Source: an uncultured Allobosea sp. (lineage in GTDB: Bacteria; Pseudomonadota; Alphaproteobacteria; Rhizobiales; Beijerinckiaceae). From it: DNA of 64,000 nucleotides. Under the pieces are notes generated by a model. The model saw only the letters and a program-made list of their open reading frames with translations, ran no database searches and was not told the DNA's origin. Below, in pieces: positions 1 through 8,457 of this stretch. The number at the start of each line of letters is the position of its first letter. Within the stretch, counting starts at the first letter, position 1. Position numbers and translations under genes: made by a program. The stretch lies in contig NZ_CAMFKW010000005.1 in NCBI RefSeq assembly GCF_945957345.1, positions 62,001 to 126,000 of the forward strand. The letters run 5' to 3'.

Positions 1-99
1 AAGATAGGGTGCGGCGCGGGAGAACGAAAGGGGAATAAAGGGGCTTGTGATTACAGCCGCTGGTAAAGTCGAGTGCCGAATCCTGCGGAGTGCCGTAAT

Positions 100-124
100 G
101 TCTGCTCACGGCCCCGTTGCGGAC
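100..124. repeat. Imperfect inverted repeat near the left edge
   Basis: GTCTGC (100-105) can pair with GCGGAC (119-124), with one G-T wobble and a 13-base loop. A related element with GTCCG/CGGAC arms lies at 415-438. I find no convincing gene in 1-179; a possible 39-codon frame from 98 resembles nothing I know. Confidence 0.4.
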
Positions 125-179
125 GTTGCGCCGGTCCCAAGCCCTCAAGGCAGTCAGCGCGATCTCCGCAGAGTTTGCA

Positions 180-341
180 TTAGTCGGTCCTTTTTTCTAT
201 TTTCTCAAGATAGATGAACATCGGAACTCCGACGCCAAACATCAGCATCATCGGCCATAACGGGCTAAAACTCGGGAAGAAAGTCACGTAAGCAACGCTG
301 ACTAGAACCGTCCAAATTAGGCACACCACCCACGGCAGCAT
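180..341 (-). CDS. Small two-helix membrane protein, unknown
   Basis: A 53-residue reading frame too short for usual ORF filters. It starts with ATG at 341 behind a GGAG ribosome binding site about 8 nt upstream and ends with TAA at 180-182. The protein is almost entirely hydrophobic: a first membrane helix at about residues 2-21, a Phe/Pro/Ser turn, a second helix at about 28-45, then a charged tail (LEKIEKRTD). That layout predicts a small inner-membrane protein with a cytoplasmic charged end. Base composition is less GC-rich than in neighbouring genes, which may mean recent acquisition or simply a hydrophobic composition. I do not recognise the family. It lies between two short hairpin-forming repeats and upstream of the methyltransferase gene on the same strand. 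Confidence 0.55.
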   Translation of the reverse strand: MLPWVVCLIWTVLVSVAYVTFFPSFSPLWPMMLMFGVGVPMFIYLEKIEKRTD

Positions 342-414
342 CGCTGTACTCCGGCTGAACTCTTTTCATTGTCCGGGGAAAGCTCTAATTTCCGGTTGCG
401 GCTGAGCGTAACAT

Positions 415-438
415 GTCCGCAAACGACCTAAAACGGAC
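415..438. repeat. Short inverted repeat
   Basis: GTCCG (415-419) and CGGAC (434-438) form a perfect 5-bp stem with a 14-base loop, just past the stop codon of the methyltransferase gene. The arms resemble those at 100-124. It could be a weak terminator for the minus-strand gene or a member of a dispersed repeat family. Confidence 0.35.
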
Positions 439-444
439 TCTTCC

Positions 445-1404
445 TTAACGCTTCTCCGCCACCACCAGCAGCCCCGGCACGGGCGCGCCGCGATCCTGCC
501 GCGTGCTGGCGGGCTCGACGAGTACGGGGGTGAGCCCGGCTTCCACGAGCCGCTCCTTGAGCCAGCCTTCCGCATGCGCGAACCGCCTGTCATCGCCCAC
601 CACGACGCCGTCGCCGTCATGGCTCTGCACCGTGAAGGCGAGCAGCCCGTCCGGTTCGAGCACCCGCGCGCTCTGAGCGAAGCAGGGGGCGAGTTCGCCG
701 AGATAGACGAAGACATCGGCCGCGACGACGAGATCGGCCGAGGCGTCCGGCCGGCTGGTCAGGAAGGCTGTCAGCCCCGCGACGGCGAGCTTGTCGTAGA
801 GCGGCGTGCCGTCCGGCGCGAGCTTGGTCCGAGCCCGCTCGATCATGCGCGGCGAGAGATCGCAGCCGGCGATGAAGCCACTCTGCTCGTGGATCGCTTC
901 ACCCATCAGCCCGGTGCCGCAGCCGAGATCGTAGACGACGTCGAACCGGAAGGGCCGGCCGGCGTTGCTGCAGCAGCGGACGAGCGCCGCCTTGAGCAGG
1001 TCGGGCGCGTGGTAGTGCAGGGTTTGCGTGAGATGGCTGTCGAAACGATCGGCATAGGCGTCGAACAGCGCGCCGGAGAAATTTTCGGAGGTCGCCTGCT
1101 CGGCCGACATCGCGCCGATGCGCGCGAGGTCGAGCCGGGCCCCGAAATGGTCATTGGGGTCGAGATCGAGGCATTGCCGCCAGGCGGTGGCGGCGTCCTC
1201 CTTGTGGCCGAGCGCCTCCTGCGCCAGTCCATAGAGATGCCAGGCCGCTGTGAAGTGATAGGCCTGCGACAGGGTCTGGTCGAGGATGTCGACGGCCGCT
1301 TGCGCGTCCCCGTCCTTAAGCGCAGCCTCGGCCCAGCCATAGCGGCGGTCGAGCACGGGGTCGCCGGACGAGGCGAAATGCGTGGTCGAGCCTGTATCGG
1401 TCAT
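445..1404 (-). CDS. TPR-containing class I SAM-dependent methyltransferase
   Basis: 319 residues starting at ATG 1404. The N-terminal third (about 20-95) is helical with tetratricopeptide spacing (YGLAQEALGHKEDAATAW). The rest is a Rossmann methyltransferase: motif I YDLGCGTGLMG (158-168), an acidic residue after beta-2 (GCDLSP, 180-185), and a post-motif strand ADLVVAADVFVYLG. The segment FDAYADRFDSHLTQ before motif I is typical of this TPR-methyltransferase group. The acceptor substrate is unknown. The gene is divergent from the exonuclease gene with only 23 bp between starts, so the two share a very compact promoter region. The methyltransferase assignment is firm; the biological role is not known. 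Confidence 0.85.
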   Translation of the reverse strand: MTDTGSTTHFASSGDPVLDRRYGWAEAALKDGDAQAAVDILDQTLSQAYHFTAAWHLYGLAQEALGHKEDAATAWRQCLDLDPNDHFGARLDLARIGAMSAEQATSENFSGALFDAYADRFDSHLTQTLHYHAPDLLKAALVRCCSNAGRPFRFDVVYDLGCGTGLMGEAIHEQSGFIAGCDLSPRMIERARTKLAPDGTPLYDKLAVAGLTAFLTSRPDASADLVVAADVFVYLGELAPCFAQSARVLEPDGLLAFTVQSHDGDGVVVGDDRRFAHAEGWLKERLVEAGLTPVLVEPASTRQDRGAPVPGLLVVAEKR

Positions 1405-1427
1405 ACCGACCGATCTAGCCCAGGAGT

Positions 1428-2498
1428 GTGACGCTGGCCAGACAAAGCGCCCGCTGGCGCCCTTCCGAATTGCTGCTGCCGACGCCGGCCGGGCTCTATT
1501 GCCCGCCCGCCGACATCCATATCGACCCGGTCCGCCCGGTGGCGCGGGCGCTGATCACCCATGGCCATTCCGACCATGCCCGTGCCGGCCATGGCGCCGT
1601 GCTGGCGACGCGGGAGACGCTGGCGATCATGGCCTTGCGCTATGGCGAGGGTTTTGCGGGCTCGCAGCAGGTTGCGGTGCCCCGCGAAGCGATCCGCATC
1701 GGCGAAGTCGATTTTACCTTCGTGCCGGCCGGCCATGTCCTGGGCTCGGCTCAGATCGCGGTCGAGAGCCGGGGCCTGCGAATCGTCGCCTCCGGCGACT
1801 ACAAGCGCGAGCGCGACCCGACCTGCGCCGGTTTCGAGCCGGTGCCCTGCGATATCTTCATCACCGAGGCGACCTTCGGCCTGCCGGTCTTCCGCCATCC
1901 GCCGGCGGCGGGGGAGGTGGCCAAACTCTTGGAATCGGTCAGGCTCTTCCCGGAGCGGACGCATATCGTCGGCGCCTATTCGCTGGGTAAGGCGCAACGC
2001 GTCATGGCCCTGATCCGCGAGGCCGGATACGAGCGGCCGATCTATATCCACGGTGCCGTCGAGAAGGTCGCCGCCTTCTACGAAGCCGAGGGCATCCCTC
2101 TCGGCGGGATCAGGCTGGTTTCCGAAAGCGATCGCAAAACGCTGGGCGGCGAGATCGTCATCTGCCCGCCGAGTGCGACGCAGGATCTGTGGGCGCGCCG
2201 CTTTCCGGACCCGGTCACTGCCTTCGCCTCGGGCTGGATGCGGATCAGGGCGCGAGCCCGCCAGAAAGGCGTCGAACTGCCGCTCGTCATCTCCGACCAT
2301 GCCGATTGGGACGACCTGCTCGCGACGATCCGCGAGGTTCAGGCGGGCGAGATCTGGGTCACCCATGGCGAGGCCGATGCGCTCGTCCATTGGTGCGGCA
2401 CGGCTGGCCTCAAGGCCAAGCCGCTGCATCTCGTCGGCTATGGCGACGAGGGCGAGGCCGATCCCGCCGAGGGGGCGGCTGATGCAGTGGCTGTCTGA
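1428..2498 (+). CDS. DNA ligase-associated exonuclease (metallo-beta-lactamase fold)
   Basis: 356 residues of the ligase-associated putative exonuclease family (TIGR04122), a beta-CASP-like metallo-beta-lactamase. The metal-binding signature HGHSDH is at 45-50, followed by GHVLGSAQ (about 102), GDYKRERDP and a C-terminal SDHADWDDL, each carrying expected ligand residues. In bacteria these genes usually sit with an ATP-dependent ligase, a DEXH helicase and a phosphoesterase as a DNA repair set; here the ligase follows after one opposite-strand gene. The GTG at 1428 is the first available start, but its AGGAG lies only 1-2 nt upstream, so the true start is uncertain and could be a non-standard codon within the next 15 codons. 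Family length and motifs are otherwise complete. Confidence 0.85.
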   Translation: MTLARQSARWRPSELLLPTPAGLYCPPADIHIDPVRPVARALITHGHSDHARAGHGAVLATRETLAIMALRYGEGFAGSQQVAVPREAIRIGEVDFTFVPAGHVLGSAQIAVESRGLRIVASGDYKRERDPTCAGFEPVPCDIFITEATFGLPVFRHPPAAGEVAKLLESVRLFPERTHIVGAYSLGKAQRVMALIREAGYERPIYIHGAVEKVAAFYEAEGIPLGGIRLVSESDRKTLGGEIVICPPSATQDLWARRFPDPVTAFASGWMRIRARARQKGVELPLVISDHADWDDLLATIREVQAGEIWVTHGEADALVHWCGTAGLKAKPLHLVGYGDEGEADPAEGAADAVAV

Positions 2499-2505
2499 AA
2501 GTCGA

Positions 2506-3276
2506 TCAGCGCGAAGCCGCGACGACCGGGTGCGACGGGGCAGCCATGCCGACCATGGCATTGGCCATGTCGCGGGCGAGGCAGTCATAGCCTGCGTCGC
2601 TCATATGGAAGCCGTCGGTCCAGAGCGCGGCCTTGAAGGCCTCGGCATCACTGCGGTGCCATTCGCGCATCGCGTCGTAGCGGCCGAAGACCGGCACGGC
2701 CTCGCGACGGGAAACCTCGCCGACCGCTTCGACGTATTCGCCATAACGCTGCGGATCGCGCACGGAGGGGAAATATTGCGGGTCGAGAATGGCGAGCGCC
2801 GGGCCGGCATCTCGCACCAGCGCGATGCCCTCGCCGACCATCGCCTTGAAGGCGTCGAGATCGCCGCCCTTGACGGCGTCATTGGTGCCGACCTGCCAGA
2901 TTACGAGGTCGTAGGGGCGCGCGCTCAGCGCGGCCTTCATGCGGGCAAGCGTCTGCGGGGCGGTCTCGCCGCCGATGCCGGCATTGACGATCTCGACCTT
3001 GGACTTGGGCCATGCCTTGCCGAGCAGCGCCTGCAGGCGGGCCGGATAGGTCTTGTCCTTGGCGCTGGCGCCGATGCCCTCTGTCGAGGAGGAGCCGATG
3101 GCGAGGATCGTCAGGGTCTGGCCCTGCGCAACCTTGGCCGAGAGGGGAGCCAGCGTCGTGTTCGCGCGCACGATCGGCGTCTCGCGGCAGGAGAAGCTCG
3201 CCGCTTGCGCGGGGGCTCCGACCGTCAGCGTGGCAGCGATGACAGGCAAGGCAAGGAACCGCATCGCGGCACGCAT
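2506..3276 (-). CDS. Secreted SGNH/GDSL-family hydrolase
   Basis: 256 residues from ATG 3276, chosen because AGGAG lies about 10 nt upstream and a clean signal peptide (MRAAMRFLALPVIAATLT, ending at AQA) follows. SGNH blocks are visible: block I IGSSSTEG (60-67, nucleophile Ser near 63), block II GIGGET (about 100-105), block III GTND (130-133), block V DGFHMSDAGY with Asp221 and His224. The catalytic set is therefore intact and the enzyme should act on an ester or acetyl group in the periplasm; the substrate cannot be told from sequence. It is convergent with the exonuclease gene (7-nt gap) and divergent from the ligase gene, splitting what is normally a repair gene pair. Confidence 0.85.
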   Translation of the reverse strand: MRAAMRFLALPVIAATLTVGAPAQAASFSCRETPIVRANTTLAPLSAKVAQGQTLTILAIGSSSTEGIGASAKDKTYPARLQALLGKAWPKSKVEIVNAGIGGETAPQTLARMKAALSARPYDLVIWQVGTNDAVKGGDLDAFKAMVGEGIALVRDAGPALAILDPQYFPSVRDPQRYGEYVEAVGEVSRREAVPVFGRYDAMREWHRSDAEAFKAALWTDGFHMSDAGYDCLARDMANAMVGMAAPSHPVVAASR

Positions 3277-3389
3277 CGGCGTCTCTCTCCTGGCTACTTC
3301 GCTGCCGTTAAGGTTTGCTTCATGAACGGTAACTGAACGATGCGCTGCAACAGACACGAATCAGCCGGGTGTGACGCTGGGGCGACAGC

Positions 3390-5027
3390 ATGAACCGCTT
3401 CGCCTGGCTTCTCGATCGCCTCGCCTATGAGCCGCGCCGCAACGCCAAGATCGCGCTGATCGCGGACTACCTGCGCACCACGCCCGATCCCGATCGCGGC
3501 TATGCGCTGGCGGCGATGACGGGCGGTCTCACATTCCGCAACGCCAAGGCCGGGCTGATCCGCTCGCTGATCGCCGAGCGCACCGACCCGGTGCTCTTCG
3601 CGCTGTCCTATGACTATGTCGGCGATCTCTCGGAGACGGTCGCGCTGATGTGGCCGGCCCGGCACGGCGCCAATGCGGTGCCGCATCTGCCGGAGGTGGT
3701 CGAGAGCCTGCGCGAGGCTGGCAAGACCGATCTGCCGCGCCTCGTCGCGGGCTGGCTCGATGCGCTCGATGAGACCGGGCGCTGGGCCCTGCTCAAGCTC
3801 ATCACGGGCGCGCTGCGCATCGGCGTCTCCGCCCGCCTCGCCAAGACGGCCGCAGCGAGCCTCGGTGGGGTACCGCCCGACGAGGTCGAGCAGGTCTGGC
3901 ATGGGCTGGAGCCACCCTATGTCGAGCTCTTCGCCTGGCTGGAGGGCAGAGGCGCCCGGCCCGAGGCTCGCGATCCCGCACCGTTCCGCCCGGTCATGCT
4001 CTCGCATCCGATCGAGGACGGCGATTTCGACAAGCTCGACCCGGCCGAATTCTCAGCGGAGTGGAAATGGGACGGCATCCGCGTCCAGTTGGTCAGCGGT
4101 CGCAAGGCCGATGGCACGCGCGTGACGCGGCTTTATTCCCGCACCGGCGAGGATATCGCCGCAGCCTTCCCTGACCTCGTCGAGGAACTGACGCAGGACG
4201 GTGCGCTCGACGGCGAGTTGCTGGTGATGCGCGAGAGCACGATCCAGAGCTTCAACACCCTGCAGCAGAGGCTCAACCGCAAGACCGTTACCGCCAAGAT
4301 GCTCGGCGAATTCCCCGCCCATATCCGCGTCTATGACCTGCTCGTCGATGGCGAGGAGGATATCCGGCACTTGGCTCTGGAAGAGCGGCGCCAGCGGCTG
4401 GAGGCCTTCCTCTCGCGTCTGGCCAGCATCCGCTTCGATCTCTCGCCGGTGATCTCCTTCGCCTCCTGGGAGGAGCTGACGGAGGCCCGCGCCGATCCGG
4501 CCGGGGCAGGGGCGGGCGCCGATGCGGAGGCGGTCGAGGGCTGCATGATCAAGCGCCGCGATTCGCCTTACTTGCCGGGCCGCCCCAAAGGCTATTGGTG
4601 GAAATGGAAGCGCGATGCCCGGCTCGTCGACTGCGTGCTGATGTATGCCCAGCGCGGCCACGGCAAGCGCTCCTCCTTCTATTCCGACTACACCTTCGGC
4701 GTCTGGCGCGTGGGCGAGGATGGCGGCGAGGAGCTTGTGCCGGTCGGCAAGGCCTATTTCGGCTTCACCGATGAGGAACTGATCGAGATCGACAAATATG
4801 TCCGCAAGAACACGCTGAATCGCTTTGGCCCGGTGCGCGAGGTCACGCATGACGCGCAATCCGGCCTCGTCTTTGAAGTCGCCTTCGAAGGCTTGCAGCG
4901 CTCGACACGGCACAAATCCGGCCTCGCCATGCGTTTTCCCCGGATCAATCGCATCCGCTGGGACAAGCCGCCTAGTGAGGCCGATCATATCGAGGTGCTC
5001 GAAGCCCTGTTGCCGACCAATGGTTGA
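3390..5027 (+). CDS. ATP-dependent DNA ligase, PP_1105 family
   Basis: 545 residues. An N-terminal helical DNA-binding domain (about 1-195) precedes an adenylyltransferase core with motif I EWKWDGIR (224-231), whose Lys226 is the expected AMP-accepting residue, motif III-like DGELLVM, motif IV EGCMIK and motif V WKWKRDARLVD, then an OB-fold ending in FPRINRIRWDKP. This matches the bacterial 'LigB-type' or PP_1105 family (TIGR04120) that partners the ligase-associated exonuclease. It seals nicks with ATP and is an accessory repair ligase beside NAD-dependent LigA. The partner exonuclease is 1 kb upstream; the usual DEXH helicase and metallophosphoesterase genes are not in this window. Confidence 0.92.
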   Translation: MNRFAWLLDRLAYEPRRNAKIALIADYLRTTPDPDRGYALAAMTGGLTFRNAKAGLIRSLIAERTDPVLFALSYDYVGDLSETVALMWPARHGANAVPHLPEVVESLREAGKTDLPRLVAGWLDALDETGRWALLKLITGALRIGVSARLAKTAAASLGGVPPDEVEQVWHGLEPPYVELFAWLEGRGARPEARDPAPFRPVMLSHPIEDGDFDKLDPAEFSAEWKWDGIRVQLVSGRKADGTRVTRLYSRTGEDIAAAFPDLVEELTQDGALDGELLVMRESTIQSFNTLQQRLNRKTVTAKMLGEFPAHIRVYDLLVDGEEDIRHLALEERRQRLEAFLSRLASIRFDLSPVISFASWEELTEARADPAGAGAGADAEAVEGCMIKRRDSPYLPGRPKGYWWKWKRDARLVDCVLMYAQRGHGKRSSFYSDYTFGVWRVGEDGGEELVPVGKAYFGFTDEELIEIDKYVRKNTLNRFGPVREVTHDAQSGLVFEVAFEGLQRSTRHKSGLAMRFPRINRIRWDKPPSEADHIEVLEALLPTNG

Positions 5028-5174
5028 ACCGGAATGGGTTGCAGCCTTGCGCTTGCAGTGCTTGTGATGCGTGTCCGGCCTGAGGCAAAATGTCCGGGTC
5101 GGACGAATGCATCGGCTCCGGGGGCGGGTAACCGGCTTCGGGCGGGGGCGGTGCAGGCTTTAAGGAGTGGGGCG

Positions 5175-5855
5175 ATGAGCAAGCAGCCTTCGACGCGGAT
5201 CGTCATCGCGGACGATCATCCGCTGTTTCGCGGCGCGCTGCGTCAGGCCGTGTCGAGCGCGCTCGGCGGGGCCGAGGTCAACGAAGTCGGCTCGCTCGAG
5301 GCTTTGACCGAGGCTCTGGCCAGCGGCGGCGATGCCGATCTCGTCCTGCTCGATCTGACCATGCCGGGCGTGCAGGGCTTCTCCGGCCTGCTCTTCCTGC
5401 GCGCCGACCATCCCGAAATTCCGGTCATCGTCGTCTCCGCCAATGACGATCCGGCGGTGATTCGCCGCTGCATCGAGTTCGGCGCGCTCGGCTTCCTGCC
5501 CAAGACCGCCGATGTCGCCCAGATGGGTGAGGCGATCCGTGCCGTGCTCGACGGTGGCGTCTGGACGCCGCCCGGCGTCGATCTCTCCGCCCCGGTCGAT
5601 GCCGAGATCGCCGACATGGTCCGCCGCATGTCGACGCTGACGCCGCAGCAGGTGCGCGTGCTGATGATGCTGTCGGAAGGCCTCCTCAACAAGCAGATCG
5701 CCTATGAGCTCGGCGTCTCCGAGGCGACGGTGAAAGCGCATGTCTCTGCGATCCTGACCAAGCTCGACGTCGACAGCCGCACGCAGGCCGTGATCGCCGC
5801 CTCGAAGATCGCCGGCACCGCCTGGGCAACGGCGGGCGCCAGCGCGACGGCTTGA
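5175..5855 (+). CDS. NarL/FixJ-type response regulator
   Basis: 226 residues from ATG 5175, preceded by AAGGAG with a 7-nt spacer; the open frame extends upstream but without similarity. The receiver domain (about 7-120) has the acidic pair in IADDHP and the phosphorylated Asp60 in VLLDLTMPG; the late Lys in LPKTAD is present. The LuxR-type helix-turn-helix is at about 155-215 (LTPQQVRVLMMLSEGLLN ... VSEATVKAHV). It should be a DNA-binding transcription factor activated by phosphorylation. No histidine kinase gene is adjacent, so its partner is unknown; the kinase at 8458-9909 is the nearest candidate only by distance. Confidence 0.93.
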   Translation: MSKQPSTRIVIADDHPLFRGALRQAVSSALGGAEVNEVGSLEALTEALASGGDADLVLLDLTMPGVQGFSGLLFLRADHPEIPVIVVSANDDPAVIRRCIEFGALGFLPKTADVAQMGEAIRAVLDGGVWTPPGVDLSAPVDAEIADMVRRMSTLTPQQVRVLMMLSEGLLNKQIAYELGVSEATVKAHVSAILTKLDVDSRTQAVIAASKIAGTAWATAGASATA

Positions 5856-5943
5856 CGCCACCCGTTCAGTCCCCGTTCAAGCGCGGCCTGTTTCAGGTTA
5901 AGACAGCGCGGAAGCGCCCTGGAATGGCTTGGGGCGCAACAGG

Positions 5944-6213
5944 ATGGCGATTGCTTCCATGGAACGGTTTCTCGGCGGCTCGCCCCTCAGCGTCCTTGTC
6001 CGCCTGATCTTCATCTCGCTTCTGGTCGGCGCGGGGATGGCCTTCCTCGGCCTGTCCCCGCAGGGCCTCTACGAGGCCGCCGCGCGCTTCCTGCGCTCGA
6101 TCACCGGGCTCGGCTTCGGCGCGGTGCGCGAGGTCGGCCAATGGGTCATCGCCGGCGCGCTGATCGTCGTGCCGCTCTGGCTGCTGATGCGGCTCTTCGC
6201 GGCGCGGAAATAA
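5944..6213 (+). CDS. DUF6460-type small membrane protein
   Basis: 89 residues if started at ATG 5944; an in-frame TTG at 5929 or the ATG at 5959 (MERFLGGSP) are alternatives, and no strong ribosome binding site decides between them. Two membrane helices (about residues 13-34 and 62-82) are separated by an amphipathic stretch, with a short basic tail. The MERFLGGSPLSVLVRL opening is characteristic of a family of small Rhizobiales inner-membrane proteins (DUF6460) of unknown function. It is convergent with pyrD, leaving 3 nt between the stop codons. Confidence 0.75.
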   Translation: MAIASMERFLGGSPLSVLVRLIFISLLVGAGMAFLGLSPQGLYEAAARFLRSITGLGFGAVREVGQWVIAGALIVVPLWLLMRLFAARK

Positions 6214-6216
6214 GGC

Positions 6217-7305
6217 TTACAGCCCTTCGCCGCGCGCGATCGCGGCGGCATCGCGTCCGATCAGGGCTGTGAGGCGCGTGAGGCCGGCGCGGCGCGCCCG
6301 CGTGGCGAGGCCGGTCTTGACCTCCTTCGCCAGGCCCGGCCCCTTGAACACCATCGCCGAATAGAACTGCACCAGCGTCGCGCCGGCGCGGATCTTGGCG
6401 AAGGCCGTTTCGACCGAATCGACGCCCCCGACGCCAACCAGCGGAAATTGCCCTTCGACGCGCAGGAAGGCCTCGGCCAGAATGCGGGTCGAGGCGGTGA
6501 AGAGCGGCTTGCCGGAAAGCCCGCCGGTCTCAGCCCTACTGGCGCTGCGCAGGCTGTCCGGGCGCGCGATCGTGGTGTTCGAGACGATCAGCCCGTCGAT
6601 CTGGCGCTTGCGGGCGACCGCGATCATGCCGTCGAGCTCGGGCAGGGTCAGGTCCGGAGCGATCTTGATCAGGATCGGCGTGCGCTTGCCGCCGGCCGCG
6701 ACCTCGTCCCGCGCCGCGAGCGTGCGCGCCACGAGATCGTCGAGCGCGCTTTCCGCCTGCAGGTCGCGCAGACCGGGGGTGTTGGGCGAGGAGACATTGA
6801 TCGTCAGGAAATCGGCGAGGGGGGCGAGCCGGCGCGCCAGCGTCGCGTAATCGGCGGCGCGGTCGGCCGATTCCTTGTTGGCGCCGAGATTGACGCCGAC
6901 GAGTCCGTTTCGGCCCCGGCGGGCCTCGAGCCGCCTGGCCACGGCCTCCATGCCTTCGCTGTTGAGGCCGTAGCGGTTGATGACGGCCTCGTCCTCCAGC
7001 AGACGGAAGACGCGCGGGCGCGGATTACCGGGCTGCGGCAGCGGCGTCACGCCGCCGACCTCGACGAAGCCGAAGCCGAGCCCCAGTGCACCGTCGACCG
7101 CCTCGGCATTCTTGTCGAAGCCGGCTGCCAGGCCGACCGGATTGGGGAAGGACAGCCCGAACGCCTCGGTGGCGAGCACGGGATCGTCAGCGCCCGGCTT
7201 GAGCGCCGGCGCCGTGGCCAGCGCCGTGACGCTCAGGCGGTGCGCCGTCTCCGCATCCATGCGGTGGATCAGCGGGCGCGCGAGGTTGAACAGGCCGCCG
7301 ATCAT
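6217..7305 (-). CDS. pyrD: Dihydroorotate dehydrogenase (quinone), class 2
   Basis: 362 residues from ATG 7305 ([19 protein letters not shown]). The N-terminal amphipathic helix region [15 protein letters not shown] is the membrane-associating extension of class 2 enzymes, which pass electrons to ubiquinone in the fourth step of pyrimidine synthesis. Signatures include [38 protein letters not shown] with the class 2 catalytic Ser, and [11 protein letters not shown] for FMN phosphate binding. The start codon overlaps the stop of the upstream DUF952 gene as ATGA, implying translational coupling. The frame is open much further upstream, but that extension lies over the DUF952 gene and has no similarity to PyrD. 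Confidence 0.95.
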   Translation of the reverse strand: MIGGLFNLARPLIHRMDAETAHRLSVTALATAPALKPGADDPVLATEAFGLSFPNPVGLAAGFDKNAEAVDGALGLGFGFVEVGGVTPLPQPGNPRPRVFRLLEDEAVINRYGLNSEGMEAVARRLEARRGRNGLVGVNLGANKESADRAADYATLARRLAPLADFLTINVSSPNTPGLRDLQAESALDDLVARTLAARDEVAAGGKRTPILIKIAPDLTLPELDGMIAVARKRQIDGLIVSNTTIARPDSLRSASRAETGGLSGKPLFTASTRILAEAFLRVEGQFPLVGVGGVDSVETAFAKIRAGATLVQFYSAMVFKGPGLAKEVKTGLATRARRAGLTRLTALIGRDAAAIARGEGL

Positions 7306-7646
7306 GCGAGTTCCTCCGGTAGGGCGTGGCTGCCGTCGGTCTTCAGCGGCATGGGGACGATCCAGCGCGCCGCCTTCGGATCGAGCGGGGCATAGAGATG
7401 CGGGAACAGGGCGCCGCCGCGCGAAGGCTCGTAGCGCAAGGCCGGGCCGAGGCACTGATCGTCGATCGCGATGAGCAGGAGCCCGTCCTGCCCGGCGAAA
7501 TGTTTCGCCGCGGTCTCCGCGACCTGGGTGCCCGTCGAGAAATGGATGTAGCCGTCGGCAAGGTCGATCGCGGCGCCGTCGAAACGGCCCTTGGCCTCGG
7601 CTTCGGACCAGAGCGCGGCCGGGCATATCTTGTAGATCAGGGGCAC
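7302..7646 (-). CDS. DUF952 family protein
   Basis: 114 residues with the DUF952 pattern: [17 protein letters not shown] at the start, [20 protein letters not shown] in the middle, and a C-terminal [11 protein letters not shown] that carries the conserved His. DUF952 proteins resemble glutathione S-transferase-like or ADP-ribosyl-related folds in some databases, but no reaction is established. The gene is upstream of pyrD and overlaps it by 4 nt, an arrangement common in Rhizobiales, which suggests coexpression with pyrimidine synthesis. It faces away from the S24 regulator gene, sharing a 166-bp intergenic region with a palindrome at 7749-7770. Confidence 0.85.
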   Translation of the reverse strand: MPLIYKICPAALWSEAEAKGRFDGAAIDLADGYIHFSTGTQVAETAAKHFAGQDGLLLIAIDDQCLGPALRYEPSRGGALFPHLYAPLDPKAARWIVPMPLKTDGSHALPEELA

Positions 7647-7748
7647 TGGAAATCTCGCGCACGCATGTCGGCCACTCGCTTAAACGCTGGCAGGAGGATT
7701 CCGCAAGCCATTGTCCGATGGTGGCGAGATTCGGATTGAAATCTTATG

Positions 7749-7770
7749 AGATAGGGGATATTTCCTATCT
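7749..7770. promoter_or_regulatory. Palindromic operator candidate upstream of the S24 regulator
   Basis: AGATAGG (7749-7755) and CCTATCT (7764-7770) form a perfect 7-bp inverted repeat with an 8-base AT-rich centre. It sits 43 bp before the start of the S24/LexA-like regulator and within the region divergent from DUF952-pyrD. AT-rich dyads like this are typical autoregulatory sites of XRE/LexA-type repressors. That this protein binds it is inference. Confidence 0.5.
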
Positions 7771-7812
7771 TCAATCCCCGCCCCACGGCAAGAGCGAAGC
7801 GAGGCCTGCGCG

Positions 7813-8442
7813 ATGCTGTCACATGACCAGATCTGGGGGGCGATCGATACGCTCGCCCAGCGCTACGGCTTCACCGCCTCGGGGCTGGCGCGCAAGGCCG
7901 GGCTCGACGCCACCACTTTCAACCGCTCAAAGCGCGTCGCTCCGGATGGGCGCGAGCGCTGGCCCTCGACCGAATCGATCTCCAAGATCCTGGTCGCGAC
8001 CGGCGCCTCCTTCGACGAGTTCATGAGCGTGGTGCTGCGGCGCGAGCCGGCCCCGGCACGCACGATTCCGCTGATCGGCTTCGCCCAGGCGGGCTCGGGC
8101 GGCTTCTTCGACGATGGCGGCTTTCCGGCCGGCACGGGCTGGGAGGAGGTCGCCTTTCCCGGCGTCGCCGACGACAAGGCCTATGCGCTGGAGATATCGG
8201 GCGATTCGATGCTGCCGCTCTATCGCGACGGCGACACCATCATCGTCTCGCCGACCGCGACGGTCCGGCGCGGCGACCGGGTCGTGGTCAAGACGGTGGA
8301 GGGCGAGGTGCTGGCCAAGCAGCTCAAGCGCCAAACCGCCAAGACGGTGGAGTTGGCCTCGCTCAACCCGGAACATGCGGACCGCGTGCTGACCCTCGCC
8401 GAGATCGCCTTCATGGCGCGCGTGATCTGGGCGAGCCAGTAG
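7813..8442 (+). CDS. LexA/CI-like regulator with S24 peptidase domain
   Basis: 209 residues. An N-terminal helix-turn-helix region (about 5-75) contains RYGFTASGLARKAGLD, an XRE-like recognition segment. The C-terminal S24 domain has the Ser-Lys dyad: Ser132 in GDSMLPLYRDG and Lys169 in EVLAKQLKR. An Ala-Gly pair at 93-94 (GFAQAGSGG) lies where LexA-type proteins self-cleave. The protein is therefore probably a self-cleaving repressor responding to RecA-like activation or another signal, although S24 regulators of this stand-alone type also act without cleavage. A perfect 7-bp dyad upstream is a likely autoregulatory site. There are no phage genes nearby, so it looks like a chromosomal regulator rather than prophage debris. 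Confidence 0.88.
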   Translation: MLSHDQIWGAIDTLAQRYGFTASGLARKAGLDATTFNRSKRVAPDGRERWPSTESISKILVATGASFDEFMSVVLRREPAPARTIPLIGFAQAGSGGFFDDGGFPAGTGWEEVAFPGVADDKAYALEISGDSMLPLYRDGDTIIVSPTATVRRGDRVVVKTVEGEVLAKQLKRQTAKTVELASLNPEHADRVLTLAEIAFMARVIWASQ

Positions 8443-8457
8443 CGAGCAGTCCGCCCC

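Noticed and set aside
98-217. 39-codon frame on the plus strand near the left edge
   Set aside because: Has a GGAG motif upstream but is not hydrophobic or conserved in any way I can see, runs over the start of the better-supported minus-strand frame, and ends by chance.
7306-7662. N-terminal extension of PyrD by 119 residues
   Set aside because: It lies over the DUF952 gene in another frame and has no PyrD similarity; the ATG at 7305 overlaps the DUF952 stop as ATGA, which explains the true start.
7749-7770. Possibility that the S24 region is prophage remnant
   Set aside because: No integrase, att-like repeats or phage structural genes within the window; flanking genes are housekeeping.
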